Assembly: GCF_024168045.1 (NCBI RefSeq) | Contig: NZ_CP100126.1 | Location: 17,501-81,500 of the forward strand | Length of the DNA stretch: 64,000 bases | DNA from: Dorea longicatena | GTDB taxonomy: Bacteria > Bacillota > Clostridia > Lachnospirales > Lachnospiraceae | Direction of reading: 5' to 3' | In this document: in pieces, positions 28,124-36,724 of the stretch | Position numbering within the stretch: the stretch's first letter is position 1 | Layout of the letters: each line of letters starts with the position of its first letter | Notes under the pieces: generated by a model | What the model was told of the DNA's origin: nothing | The model's input: the letters and a program-made list of their open reading frames with translations, nothing else | The model's database searches: none | Made by a program: the position numbers and the translations under genes

Positions 28124-28791
28124 TGGATCAGCAGTATTTTGGAGTTTCACTGGAGAAATTACTGACCAGTGGAGGACAGACTTTATATATGGTGGCATGG
28201 TCATTGATCATCGGAACCATCATAGGAATCATTCTGGCATTGATCCTTGTGCTTTGTCGCAAGGGCGGACTTGCAGAGAATCGGATTCTCTACAATATCG
28301 TAAGTATCTACATTAACATTGTAAGAAGCATTCCATTTGTAATCCTTCTTGTAGCAATCATGCCACTGACAAGAACAATTGTTGGAACTACGATTGGAAG
28401 TACGGCATCGTTGGTACCACTTGTTATTTATATCAGTCCATATCTGGCACGATTGATGGAGAACAGTTTGTTGGAAATTAATCCGGGTATTCTGGAAGCA
28501 GCAGAAGCGATGGGAGCTACAACATGGCAGACTATTCGTTACTTCCTTCTTCCTGAGACACTGGGATCTATTGTTCTGGCACTGACAACTGGTACAATCG
28601 GACTTCTCGGAGCATCTGCGATGGCAGGATATGTAGGAGGAGGCGGTGTCGGAGATTTGGCACTGACTTATGGATACCAGAGAATGAATACACCACTGAT
28701 GATTTTCACAGTTGTAGTACTGGTTATCTTTGTACAGATCCTTCAGTTTGCAGGAAATACAATTTCAAGAAAATTAAGACAGCATAAATAA
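28123..28791 (+). CDS. metI: methionine-type ABC transporter permease MetI
   Basis: A 222-aa permease with five spans and the EAA motif EAAEAMGATTWQTIRYFLLP. It is of the normal MetI length and sits between MetN and the MetQ lipoprotein. The 130-bp gap before metQ holds no gene. Confidence 0.92.
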   Translation: MDQQYFGVSLEKLLTSGGQTLYMVAWSLIIGTIIGIILALILVLCRKGGLAENRILYNIVSIYINIVRSIPFVILLVAIMPLTRTIVGTTIGSTASLVPLVIYISPYLARLMENSLLEINPGILEAAEAMGATTWQTIRYFLLPETLGSIVLALTTGTIGLLGASAMAGYVGGGGVGDLALTYGYQRMNTPLMIFTVVVLVIFVQILQFAGNTISRKLRQHK

Positions 28792-28921
28792 ATATCAGAG
28801 TTCTGTAAGAAACAAAAAAGACAGGACAACAAGCCTGGTAATAATAGTTGTGAGTGTTTACAGTCACTGTGTAACGACAGCCGGACATGAGATAGATAAA
28901 AAGAATAGGGAGATTTAGATT

Positions 28922-29776
28922 ATGAAAATGAAAAAATTTATTGCAAGTGTATTAGTAGCGGCAACAGCATTTGGTCTTGTGGCATGCGGAAACTCAGGAT
29001 CAGGCGATTCTGCAAAGAGTGATTCATCAGCAAAAAACACAGATAAGAAGGAAATCGTCTATGGAAAATCTCAGGGACCATATACAGAGCTTTTTGAAGA
29101 TGCCATTGTTCCGATTCTTGAAAAAGAGGGATACACAGTAAAGGGCGTTGATCTTTCTGATCTTCAGACAGCAGACGTTGCATTAAATGACGGAGATGTT
29201 GATGTTAACGTTGAGCAGCATACAGCTTACATGGAAAATTTCAACAAGAGTTATAACGGAGATCTGGTAGCAATCAGCCTGATCCCGACAGTGCCGGCAG
29301 GTGTATATTCTAAGAAATATGATTCGATCGATGATATTCCGAACGGTGCAAAAGTGGCAGTTCCAAACGATGCATCTAACACAGCACGGTGTTATCTGAT
29401 GCTTCAGAAGATCGGCTGGATCAAACTGGATGAGAATGCAGATCCATCCGCAATAACACAGGATGATATCACTGAGAACCCACATAACATTAAGTTTACA
29501 GAGATGAACAGTATGACAATCCCGGCTACAATGGCTGATTTTGATTATGTAGCAATTACAGGAAGTGTTGTATACAATGCAGGAATCGATGCTTCTACAG
29601 CACTTGCGAACGAAGATATCCAAGATTACCTTGTACTTCAGGTTGTAGTAAAAAAAGAGAACAAAGATGCAGCATGGGCACAGGCAATCGTAGATGCATA
29701 TCATTCTGATGAATTCAAAGAATATATGAAAAAAAATAATGATGGATTATGGTGGATCCCAGAAGAACTTCAGTAA
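28922..29776 (+). CDS. metQ: NlpA/MetQ-type substrate-binding lipoprotein
   Basis: A 284-aa lipoprotein with signal peptide and lipobox LVAC (Cys22). The mature part begins with a Ser/Gly-rich linker, then YGKSQGPYTELFEDAIVPIL, the usual NlpA/MetQ fold entry. Conserved TVPAGVYSKKYDSIDDIPNG supports the family. Ligands of this family include L- and D-methionine and some dipeptides. It stands directly before an M20 hydrolase. Confidence 0.92.
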   Translation: MKMKKFIASVLVAATAFGLVACGNSGSGDSAKSDSSAKNTDKKEIVYGKSQGPYTELFEDAIVPILEKEGYTVKGVDLSDLQTADVALNDGDVDVNVEQHTAYMENFNKSYNGDLVAISLIPTVPAGVYSKKYDSIDDIPNGAKVAVPNDASNTARCYLMLQKIGWIKLDENADPSAITQDDITENPHNIKFTEMNSMTIPATMADFDYVAITGSVVYNAGIDASTALANEDIQDYLVLQVVVKKENKDAAWAQAIVDAYHSDEFKEYMKKNNDGLWWIPEELQ

Positions 29777-29815
29777 GTGGTTCTGAGCGGAGTTAAAGAA
29801 AGCGAGGTAGAAGCC

Positions 29816-31132
29816 ATGGATCAGACGGAAAAGTTAATTATAGATATAATTGATCAACATAGAGATGAAGTTATTGAGTTTGCAAGAGATATTTATACAC
29901 ATGCGGAACTTGGATATAAAGAATTTCGTACCTCACAGAAATTTGTAAATAAGATGAAAGAATTAGGACTTCACACAGAAACAGGATTTGCCATCACAGG
30001 TGTAAAAGCATACCTGAATGAAGAGAAGAAGGAGAATGCATGTCTTGCACTTTTAGGAGAGTTGGATGCTCTGAGAATCCCGGAACATGCCTATGTAAAT
30101 CCTGAAACAGATGCGGCTCACTGCTGCGGACATCATGCACAGATGGCAGGCATATTTGGTGCGGCACTTGCACTTACAGTACCTGAGATTGCAGAAAAAC
30201 TGGGTGGACAGGTAGTATTTTTTGCCACACCTGCAGAAGAGTATGGTGAGATTGAATTTAAGAATCAGCTGCGTGAGCAGGGCAAGATTCGCTATGGAGG
30301 TGGAAAATGCGAATTGATCCGTACAGGAGCGTTTGATGATATTGATCTCTGCCTGGCGCATCATATTCAGCCGGGAGATGAAATTCAAGTCGGAAGCGGA
30401 ACAGGAAATGGATTTGTATCAAAAGTAATCCGCTATTTAGGAAAAGCAGCTCATGCAGCCGGAGCTCCTGACAAGGGAGTGAATGCACTTTCCGCAGCTT
30501 CTCTTGGCCTTCAGGCATTAGGGCTCAACCGTGAGACTTTTCGTGACGAAGACTGCGTCCGTGTTCATCCGATCATTACGAAAGGTGGAAATCTGGTTAA
30601 TGTTATTCCGGATGAAATTGTGATCGAGACACTGGTAAGAGCGAAAACAATTGAAGCATTTACGGATGCGGCAAAGAAAACAGATCGTTCTTTTCAGGCA
30701 GGTGCAGTGGCGATGGGAGCAAAAGTAGAGATTACTACACTGCCGGGATACCTTCCGACACTTGCAGAACAGGCTTTGCCGGAGTTGAAGAGAGCTGCAG
30801 AACTTGCAGCACCGGAAGTACCTGTAAGAGAGGCCGCGGGACATTCCGGCGGTTCTACAGATGTAGGTGATGTGCAGCATCTGATGCCTGTTTATACATT
30901 CAATACAGGCGGTGTAAAAGGCGGACTTCATCAGATTAACTTTGAAGTGACGAATGAAGAAGAGGCTTATATTGATACAGCGAAAATGTTTGCATTGGCA
31001 GCATATGGATTGCTGAAAGAGAAAGCTGCAAGAAGTAAAGAACTGGTTAAAAATTACAAACCAGTATTCAAAGATTCTGCAGAATATACAAAATTTATGG
31101 AGCAGTTTGATTCTAAGGAAGTACTTGATTGA
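29816..31132 (+). CDS. M20-family amidohydrolase/aminoacyl hydrolase
   Basis: A 438-aa M20D-type metallohydrolase (AbgB/amidohydrolase group). Visible: GELDALRIPEH and AAHCCGHHAQMAGIFGAA (metal Cys/His), ATPAEEYGE (catalytic Glu pair), LAHHIQPG and a dimerisation domain with GKAAHAAGAPDKGVNALSAA. ATG at 29816 lies 39 nt behind the metQ stop with GAGG upstream. Its place after the importer suggests that it splits an imported N-acyl or peptide-like compound inside the cell; this is inference. Confidence 0.87.
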   Translation: MDQTEKLIIDIIDQHRDEVIEFARDIYTHAELGYKEFRTSQKFVNKMKELGLHTETGFAITGVKAYLNEEKKENACLALLGELDALRIPEHAYVNPETDAAHCCGHHAQMAGIFGAALALTVPEIAEKLGGQVVFFATPAEEYGEIEFKNQLREQGKIRYGGGKCELIRTGAFDDIDLCLAHHIQPGDEIQVGSGTGNGFVSKVIRYLGKAAHAAGAPDKGVNALSAASLGLQALGLNRETFRDEDCVRVHPIITKGGNLVNVIPDEIVIETLVRAKTIEAFTDAAKKTDRSFQAGAVAMGAKVEITTLPGYLPTLAEQALPELKRAAELAAPEVPVREAAGHSGGSTDVGDVQHLMPVYTFNTGGVKGGLHQINFEVTNEEEAYIDTAKMFALAAYGLLKEKAARSKELVKNYKPVFKDSAEYTKFMEQFDSKEVLD

Positions 31133-31181
31133 TAGTTAAGGAATTTAATTGCAGAAGATTGATACGTACAGCCTGTAGACC

Positions 31182-31211
31182 TTGACATCCCGCCCGCTTA
31201 TATGCTACGAT
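31182..31211 (+). promoter_or_regulatory. promoter of the metG T-box leader
   Basis: TTGACA (31182-31187), 18-bp spacer, TACGAT (31206-31211). The predicted start is about 31218, giving a leader of roughly 510 nt before metG. Confidence 0.7.
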
Positions 31212-31217
31212 TTACAT

Positions 31218-31562
31218 TACGAATGGATATATGACAAACGCATTGATGAAGAGAGTATGTAACAGGAAATCTTACAGAGAATCCCGTGAACTGTAGGTGA
31301 GAATACTGCAGTGTGATGCTGAGAGGGACAGGTGGAACGTTACAGAAGATGGCTTACTGAGCGGTGTGGATGAGCATGGAAAATGTAAGTTCACGAAGGG
31401 TTCCGCCCTTTACAGCGGAGAGGTGGAGTGGTGACTTCACCCGCAGAGACTGTCGGTTGCGAGACTGATAGTGAATGGAAGTGGTAACACGGATTTTCGT
31501 CTTCCCTGGGATTTACGAATTGTAACAGAAGTTATGAGGAGTGAATGCAGGGGAGATTTTTT
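31218..31562 (+). promoter_or_regulatory. T-box riboswitch (Met) of metG
   Basis: The antiterminator is explicit: GGAAG (31477-31481), 7-nt bulge TGGTAAC, ACG, loop, CGT, CTTCC (31501-31505). TGGT would pair with the ACCA end of uncharged tRNA. The competing terminator uses CTTCCCTG (31501-31508) with CAGGGGAG (31548-31555) and then six T. The upstream part has stem I-like segments (AGAGAATCCCGTGAACTG and GGTGAGAATACTGCAG) followed by GTGATGCTGA, where ATG is the likely specifier, in line with metG downstream. Uncharged tRNA-Met should permit read-through. Confidence 0.85.
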
Positions 31563-31684
31563 ATATAACAGGAAACTGAGTTTCCTGTTATATAAAAAGC
31601 CTCCGGCAGGATGCGCATTCGCGCGAAGAAGTAGGATGTCGCAAGCGACCGCGCTCAGCGCGAGAATGTGCCAGGGCACATTCT
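31558..31684 (+). repeat. multi-hairpin repeat element between T-box and metG
   Basis: Five features in 127 bp: a perfect 19-bp inverted repeat (31558-31576 with 31580-31598), GCGCATTCGCGC, GTCGCAAGCGAC (31638-31649), CGCGCTCAGCGCG (31650-31662) and AGAATGTGCC/GGCACATTCT (31663-31684). It has higher GC than its surroundings and its 5' arm merges with the T run of the T-box terminator. It looks like an inserted MITE-like unit; I believe similar units occur in other Lachnospiraceae but could not check. Confidence 0.65.
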
Positions 31685-31727
31685 ATATTTCATATATCCG
31701 GTAAACATAGAAGGAGAGAGAAAAAAC

Positions 31728-33668
31728 ATGTGTGAAAAATGTAATAAAGGAAAATATTATATTACAACAGCAATCGCTTATGCATCAGGCAAACCGCACA
31801 TCGGTAACACGTATGAGATCGTGCTGGCAGATGCCATCGCAAGATATAAAAGAAGTCAGGGATACGATGTATTCTTCCAGACAGGAACAGATGAACATGG
31901 ACAGAAGATCGAGCTGAAGGCAGACGAAGCAGGTGTTACACCAAAGGAATTCGTTGACAATGCAGCAGGCGAGATCAAGAGGATCTGGGATCTGATGAAT
32001 ACTTCTTATGACAAATTCATCCGTACAACAGACGAAGATCACGAAGCACAGGTTAAGAAGATTTTCAAAAAACTGTACGATCAGGGAGACATTTACAAAG
32101 GATCTTATGAAGGAATGTACTGTACTCCATGCGAGTCTTTCTGGACAGAGTCTCAGTTAGTAGACGGTAAATGTCCGGACTGCGGACGTGAGTGTAAGCC
32201 TGCGAAAGAAGAAGCATATTTCTTCAAGATGAGCAAATACGCAGACAGACTGATCAACCACATCAATGAGCATCCGGAATTCATTCAGCCGGTTTCACGT
32301 AAGAATGAAATGATGAACAACTTCCTGCTTCCGGGACTTCAGGATCTGTGTGTATCTAGAACATCCTTCAAATGGGGAATCCCGGTAGACTTCGATCCAA
32401 AACATGTCGTATACGTATGGCTCGATGCGCTGACCAACTATATCACAGGAATCGGATATGACTGCGACGGTAACAGCACAGAACTGTTTAATAAGAACTG
32501 GCCTGCAGACCTCCACCTGATCGGAAAAGATATTATCCGTTTCCATACCATTTACTGGCCAATCTTCCTGATGGCACTGGATCTGCCGCTTCCAAAGCAG
32601 GTATTCGGACATCCATGGCTTCTGCAGGGCGACGGTAAGATGAGTAAGTCCAAAGGAAATGTACTTTACGCAGATGAGCTGGTTGATTTCTTCGGAGTAG
32701 ATGCCGTACGTTACTTCGTACTTCATGAGATGCCATTTGAAAATGATGGCGTGATCTCATGGGAGCTGATGGTAGAGCGTATGAACTCTGACCTTGCAAA
32801 TACACTTGGAAACCTGGTAAACAGAACTATTTCCATGACAAATAAATACTTCGGCGGTGTTGTAACAGATAAGGGTGTTGCCGAGACAGAAGAAGAAAAG
32901 GCTGTCGATGCAGATCTTAAGGCTGTCACAGAAGATACTCCGAAGAGAGTCGATGCGAAGATGGATGAACTGCGTGTCGCAGATGCAATCACAGAGATCT
33001 TCGTACTGTTCAAACGCTGCAACAAATACATCGACGAGACAATGCCGTGGGCACTTGCAAAAGATGAGGCAAAGAAAGACCGTCTGGAGACCGTTCTCTA
33101 CAACCTGATCGAGAGCATCAAAGCAGGAGCAAAACTTCTGGAATCCTTCATGCCGGAGACTTCAGAGAAGATCCTTGCTCAGCTTGGAGACGGAAAAGTA
33201 ACAGAAAAACCGGAGATCCTTTTCGCAAGACTGGATGTCAATGAAGTAATGAAAAAAGTAGAAGAACTTCACCCACATGTAGAAGAGAAGGAAGAGGCAA
33301 AAGAAGAAGCTGACGAAGAAGTGATCGATATCGAAGCAAAGCCGGAGATCACATTCGATGACTTCGGAAAGATGCAGTTCCAGGTTGGTGAGATTATTGC
33401 CTGCGAAGAAGTGAAAAAATCCAAGAAACTTCTCTGTTCACAGGTTAAGATCGGAAGCGAAGTAAAACAGATCGTATCCGGAATTAAGAAACATTACTCT
33501 GCAGAAGAGATGGTAGGCAAGAAGGTTATGGTTCTTGTGAACTTAAAACCTGCAAAACTTGCCGGAGTATTATCTGAGGGTATGTTACTGTGCGCAGAAG
33601 ACGCAGAAGGTAATCTGGCACTTATGACACCGGAGAAGAATATGCCGGCCGGTGCAGAGATCTGCTAA
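31728..33668 (+). CDS. metG: methionyl-tRNA synthetase
   Basis: A 646-aa class I synthetase charging tRNA-Met. The HIGH-type motif is HIGN (residues 24-27), KMSKS is at 304-308, and a CxxC pair set (CTPCESFW, CPDCGREC) forms the zinc knuckle. The last about 110 residues form an EMAP/Trbp111 tRNA-binding domain (FGKMQFQVGEI), joined by an acidic Glu/Ala linker. ATG at 31728 has AAGGAG upstream. Expression is set by the T-box leader. Confidence 0.97.
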   Translation: MCEKCNKGKYYITTAIAYASGKPHIGNTYEIVLADAIARYKRSQGYDVFFQTGTDEHGQKIELKADEAGVTPKEFVDNAAGEIKRIWDLMNTSYDKFIRTTDEDHEAQVKKIFKKLYDQGDIYKGSYEGMYCTPCESFWTESQLVDGKCPDCGRECKPAKEEAYFFKMSKYADRLINHINEHPEFIQPVSRKNEMMNNFLLPGLQDLCVSRTSFKWGIPVDFDPKHVVYVWLDALTNYITGIGYDCDGNSTELFNKNWPADLHLIGKDIIRFHTIYWPIFLMALDLPLPKQVFGHPWLLQGDGKMSKSKGNVLYADELVDFFGVDAVRYFVLHEMPFENDGVISWELMVERMNSDLANTLGNLVNRTISMTNKYFGGVVTDKGVAETEEEKAVDADLKAVTEDTPKRVDAKMDELRVADAITEIFVLFKRCNKYIDETMPWALAKDEAKKDRLETVLYNLIESIKAGAKLLESFMPETSEKILAQLGDGKVTEKPEILFARLDVNEVMKKVEELHPHVEEKEEAKEEADEEVIDIEAKPEITFDDFGKMQFQVGEIIACEEVKKSKKLLCSQVKIGSEVKQIVSGIKKHYSAEEMVGKKVMVLVNLKPAKLAGVLSEGMLLCAEDAEGNLALMTPEKNMPAGAEIC

Positions 33669-33737
33669 TGCAAGTATAGAAAGATACAAAGAAACTGGTT
33701 GATAATAGTTGGCTTTGTATATGAAAGAATGAAAATG

Positions 33738-33767
33738 AGGACGGAGGATTTTTGGAATCACCGTCCT
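33738..33767. repeat. GGGGACGG palindrome, degenerate copy
   Basis: Arms AGGACGG and CCGTCCT with a 16-nt loop including GAGGATT-like sequence; same family as at 33955 but with decayed loop pairing. It lies 70 nt behind metG. Confidence 0.6.
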
Positions 33768-33822
33768 TGTTTGATATATATCTCCAATATCCGACATCTA
33801 TATACAGTATCTGTCACACAAG

Positions 33823-33930
33823 TTATCCACATGATGTGGATAAGTATGTGGAAAACCTTGGGATAAGGGTGGGATAACCATGAAATTCCTTGGGATAACG
33901 TGTGGAAAAGATGGGATAAATATTGGGATA
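33823..33930. promoter_or_regulatory. DnaA-box cluster between metG and tatD
   Basis: TTATCCACA (33823-33831) and the inverse TGTGGATAA (33835-33843) are perfect consensus boxes 3 nt apart. TGTGGAAAA follows at 33847 and 33901 (one mismatch each). TGGGATAA occurs at 33859, 33870, 33891 and 33912, with a partial copy at 33924. About nine DnaA-like sites in 108 bp is far beyond chance. It may be a DnaA-titrating or regulatory cluster. Confidence 0.6.
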
Positions 33931-33954
33931 CTGGGGACAGGACATTTTTGATTT

Positions 33955-33998
33955 GGGACGGAGGATTTAAGACATTATTTTTGAAAATCCTCCGTCCC
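33955..33998. repeat. GGGGACGG palindrome upstream of tatD
   Basis: Arms GGGACGGAGGATTT (33955-33968) and AAATCCTCCGTCCC (33985-33998), perfect 14 bp, 16-nt loop. The CCCCGGAGGG just behind the right arm supplies the ribosome site of tatD. Confidence 0.8.
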
Positions 33999-34009
33999 CG
34001 GAGGGATAT

Positions 34010-34771
34010 ATGATATTTGATACACATGCACATTATGACGATGAGCAGTTTAATGAGGACAGAGTAGAATTGCTGAATTCTATGGAAGAGCAGGGCGTTG
34101 GCACAATTGTAAATGTCAGTGCAGCATATAATTCCTGCAGGAAGGTTATTGCACTTGCAAAGGAATATCCATTTGTATATGCGGCAGTCGGGATTCATCC
34201 GGATGAGGTCGGCTGCCTGAATGAAGAGAACTTTGCACAGATGAAAGAGCTGTTTAAAGAGGAGAAAGTGGTTGCGGTAGGCGAGATCGGTCTGGATTAT
34301 TACTGGGACAATGAGCCGAGAGAAGTGCAGAAAAAATGGTTCATACGGCAGCTGGAACTGGCAAGAGAGTTGGATCTTCCGGTTCTGATCCACAGCCGGG
34401 AGGCAGCGGCAGATACCATGGAGATTATGAAAGAGCATGCGAAAGGACTAAGCGGTGTGATCCATTGTTATTCTTATTCCAAAGAAATGGCACAGGAATA
34501 TATCAAGATGGGATTTTACATCGGCGTTGGCGGAGTGGTAACGTTCAAGAATGCGAAGAAGCTGAAAGAAGTAGTGGAAAATATTCCGCTGACATCAATT
34601 GTACTCGAGACGGACTGCCCGTATATGGCACCGGAACCGAATCGTGGAAAGCGCAACAATTCTGCTTATATCCGTTATGTGGCAGAGAAGATTGCGGAAT
34701 TAAAGGGCATTACGTATGAAGAAGTAGTCGAACAGACGGAGAAAAATGCAAGAGAGATGTACCGGTTATAG
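34010..34771 (+). CDS. TatD family metal-dependent hydrolase
   Basis: A 253-aa TIM-barrel hydrolase of the TatD DNase group. Metal ligands are seen in DTHAHYDD (residues 3-10), GEIGLDYYWD, HSREA, HCYS and ETDCPYMAPEP. The family shows Mg2+-dependent 3'-5' exonuclease activity. ATG at 34010 is preceded by GGAGGG, part of the edge of a dispersed repeat. In Firmicutes metG and tatD are commonly neighbours near the origin, and rsmA is close here as well. Confidence 0.93.
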   Translation: MIFDTHAHYDDEQFNEDRVELLNSMEEQGVGTIVNVSAAYNSCRKVIALAKEYPFVYAAVGIHPDEVGCLNEENFAQMKELFKEEKVVAVGEIGLDYYWDNEPREVQKKWFIRQLELARELDLPVLIHSREAAADTMEIMKEHAKGLSGVIHCYSYSKEMAQEYIKMGFYIGVGGVVTFKNAKKLKEVVENIPLTSIVLETDCPYMAPEPNRGKRNNSAYIRYVAEKIAELKGITYEEVVEQTEKNAREMYRL

Positions 34772-34778
34772 CAAAAAG

Positions 34779-34817
34779 CAGGGGAGATATCGGAAAAACA
34801 ACGATATCTTCCTTGTT
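34779..34817 (+). terminator. terminator after tatD
   Basis: Stem CAGGGGAGATATCG / CGATATCTTCCTTG with one or two G-T pairs and a short A-rich loop, followed by TTTATT. The remaining 34818-35163 is AT-rich; I see no gene, repeat or clear structured RNA in it. Confidence 0.65.
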
Positions 34818-35163
34818 TATTAATAAGAAAACCCTTATGCATAAATTTCCTATTGTCATATAAAACTACTTATGTTAACCTAATCTTACGCAGTCGTCAA
34901 TCTGACAGACTGCAAAAGTATCTATCAACCAATCGGTAATTATTTCTTTCACTCTATATTCAGAGTAGATAATCCGATGAAAGCAAAAAAGAGGAAGATC
35001 GTTTGAAAAAATGTTTCAGGCAGCTCTGAGAATCTGAGGTATTTGCTGAGAACATTTGGTAAACTTCTGCTTTTCTAAGATATACTCCTGTGTTAAAATA
35101 TGCTTAGGCAGAGAATTCTTTACTTCAAACGATACTTTATCTTACAAAAGAAGGGAGAATTCT

Positions 35164-36069
35164 ATGAGAAGAAACCAGAAAAATGTAACAGAAGATGACT
35201 TTATTATGCTTCCGACGGTGGATTTTTGTTTCAAAGAATTGATGCAAAATGAAAATATCCGGAAAGGAATCGTAGCGGCTTTGCTAAAGCTTCACCCGGA
35301 AGACGTAGAAAAAACAGACCTCATGCCTACAATATTACAAAAACAGTATGAGGATGATAAATACGGAATTTTGGATGTTCGGGTGAAGTTAAAAAACGGT
35401 GTACAGATAGACTTTGAGATGCAAGTTGTCTACTACGACTACTGGGCTAACCGGTCGGCGTATTATCTTGGAAAAATGTATGTGGATCAGATCAGAGAAG
35501 GCGACAGTTATGACAGGCTGCAGAAGTGCATTCAGGTAAGCATTCTAGATCATACTTATTTTCAGGATGATGAAAAGTGCTATCGTCGGATTGCATTGTG
35601 TGACACAGAGACAGGGAAAGAGTATACAGATCTGTTAGAGATGCACATACTAGAACTGTCCAAGCTTCCGCCTGAGCAGAAAAATGAGACAGATCTGTTA
35701 CAATGGATGCGCTTTCTAGGCGGAAAATGCAGGGAGGATTTCAAGAAGATGGCAGAGAATAATTCTACTTTTGAAGAGGCATATGATGTATTAGACAGAC
35801 TGAGTGCGGATGAGAAGAAACGGCTGGAATACGAAGCAAGGCAGAAAGCAATCAGAGATCATGACATTATGATGAAGACAGCAAAAAGACTTGGACTCGA
35901 GGCTGGAATTGCAGAGGGAAGAGAAAAGGGAATTGCAGAGGGAAGAGAACAAGAAAAACGCAATATTATTCGTGAAATGCTGCAGGATCACATTCCCGAT
36001 TATAAAATTAAACAATATACAGGAGCAACAGATAAAGAGATTTCCGAGGAAAAGAGCCGGTTGTTTTAA
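35164..36069 (+). CDS. Rpn family recombination-promoting nuclease / PD-(D/E)XK transposase-like
   Basis: A 301-aa member of the Rpn/PDDEXK_2 family. N-terminal DFCFKELMQNENIRKGIVAAL and the nuclease core LDVRVKLKNGVQIDFEMQV, where D, the E-x-Q and spacing match the PD-(D/E)XK fold. The C-terminal part is charged with a duplicated IAEGRE segment (near residues 247-262), common in these proteins. ATG at 35164 has AGGGAG upstream. Such genes are often mobile and multi-copy; it lies next to a broken symporter. Confidence 0.88.
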   Translation: MRRNQKNVTEDDFIMLPTVDFCFKELMQNENIRKGIVAALLKLHPEDVEKTDLMPTILQKQYEDDKYGILDVRVKLKNGVQIDFEMQVVYYDYWANRSAYYLGKMYVDQIREGDSYDRLQKCIQVSILDHTYFQDDEKCYRRIALCDTETGKEYTDLLEMHILELSKLPPEQKNETDLLQWMRFLGGKCREDFKKMAENNSTFEEAYDVLDRLSADEKKRLEYEARQKAIRDHDIMMKTAKRLGLEAGIAEGREKGIAEGREQEKRNIIREMLQDHIPDYKIKQYTGATDKEISEEKSRLF

Positions 36070-36147
36070 ATGTCTGCGCCTATTATTGGAAGGTAGTGAA
36101 ATATACAGATCGTACATGATAAAAATTCTCGATAATCTGTTCCGCAT

Positions 36148-36600
36148 ATGAAACAGCCAGAAAAGCCCGAAAAATGGGGAAAAGCAAGACCGTGGATTTT
36201 AATCAGTGCGCCGGCTATCTTGAAGAATAAATATTTTTACTTTGTAGCAGCATTGTTTATCTTGGCACTTAGCATTGCGTCAGGTAACGGATCTATGACC
36301 GTATATTATTGTGGAAATATCTTAAAAGATATGGATATGATGACACCACTTTCCATGGCACTGACACTTCCGGTTATTATTGGAAACTGTTTCGTACCTG
36401 CGATTGTTAAGAAAATAGGACATCAGAAAACGCTAATCCTCAGTTCGATTCTGATGCTGGTCGGATTCCTGATCGTAGCAATTAACCCTCACAGCGGAAC
36501 ATTTGCCATCGTCGGAATGGTCGTAAGAGGATTTGGAAATGGAGCAATCTTCGCTTGTGGATTCGCATTAGCAGCCATAGCAAGCTTACCGGGCATATGA
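36148..36600 (+). pseudogene. GPH-family (glycoside-pentoside-hexuronide) cation symporter, broken
   Basis: 150 codons with pieces of a GPH symporter: an early loop motif (GKARPWILISAP) is joined directly to a segment from the middle of the protein (ILKNKYFYFVAALFILALS), and the frame stops about 120 residues before the normal end. The N-terminal 80 residues, an internal 130 and the C-terminus are absent, against a normal length of about 450. It is therefore non-functional. Confidence 0.75.
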
Positions 36601-36653
36601 GAATCTTCCATCCCCGTTTATATTTTCTTTATACATATTTCATTTTTTATCGC

Positions 36654-36682
36654 TGTCAATCCCGGCCAAATTATTGTATAAT
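36654..36682 (+). promoter_or_regulatory. promoter of rsmA
   Basis: TATAAT at 36677-36682, with TGTCAA 17 bp upstream (36654-36659) as a weak -35. Confidence 0.55.
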
Positions 36683-36724
36683 GAGGAATAATCGAGAAAC
36701 CATATAACAGATACGGGAGGGTCT

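Noticed and set aside
33823..33930. Chromosomal origin (oriC) at the DnaA cluster
   Set aside because: No dnaA, dnaN or rpmH gene adjoins and no AT-rich unwinding region beyond the general composition is evident; a regulatory cluster is the more modest call.
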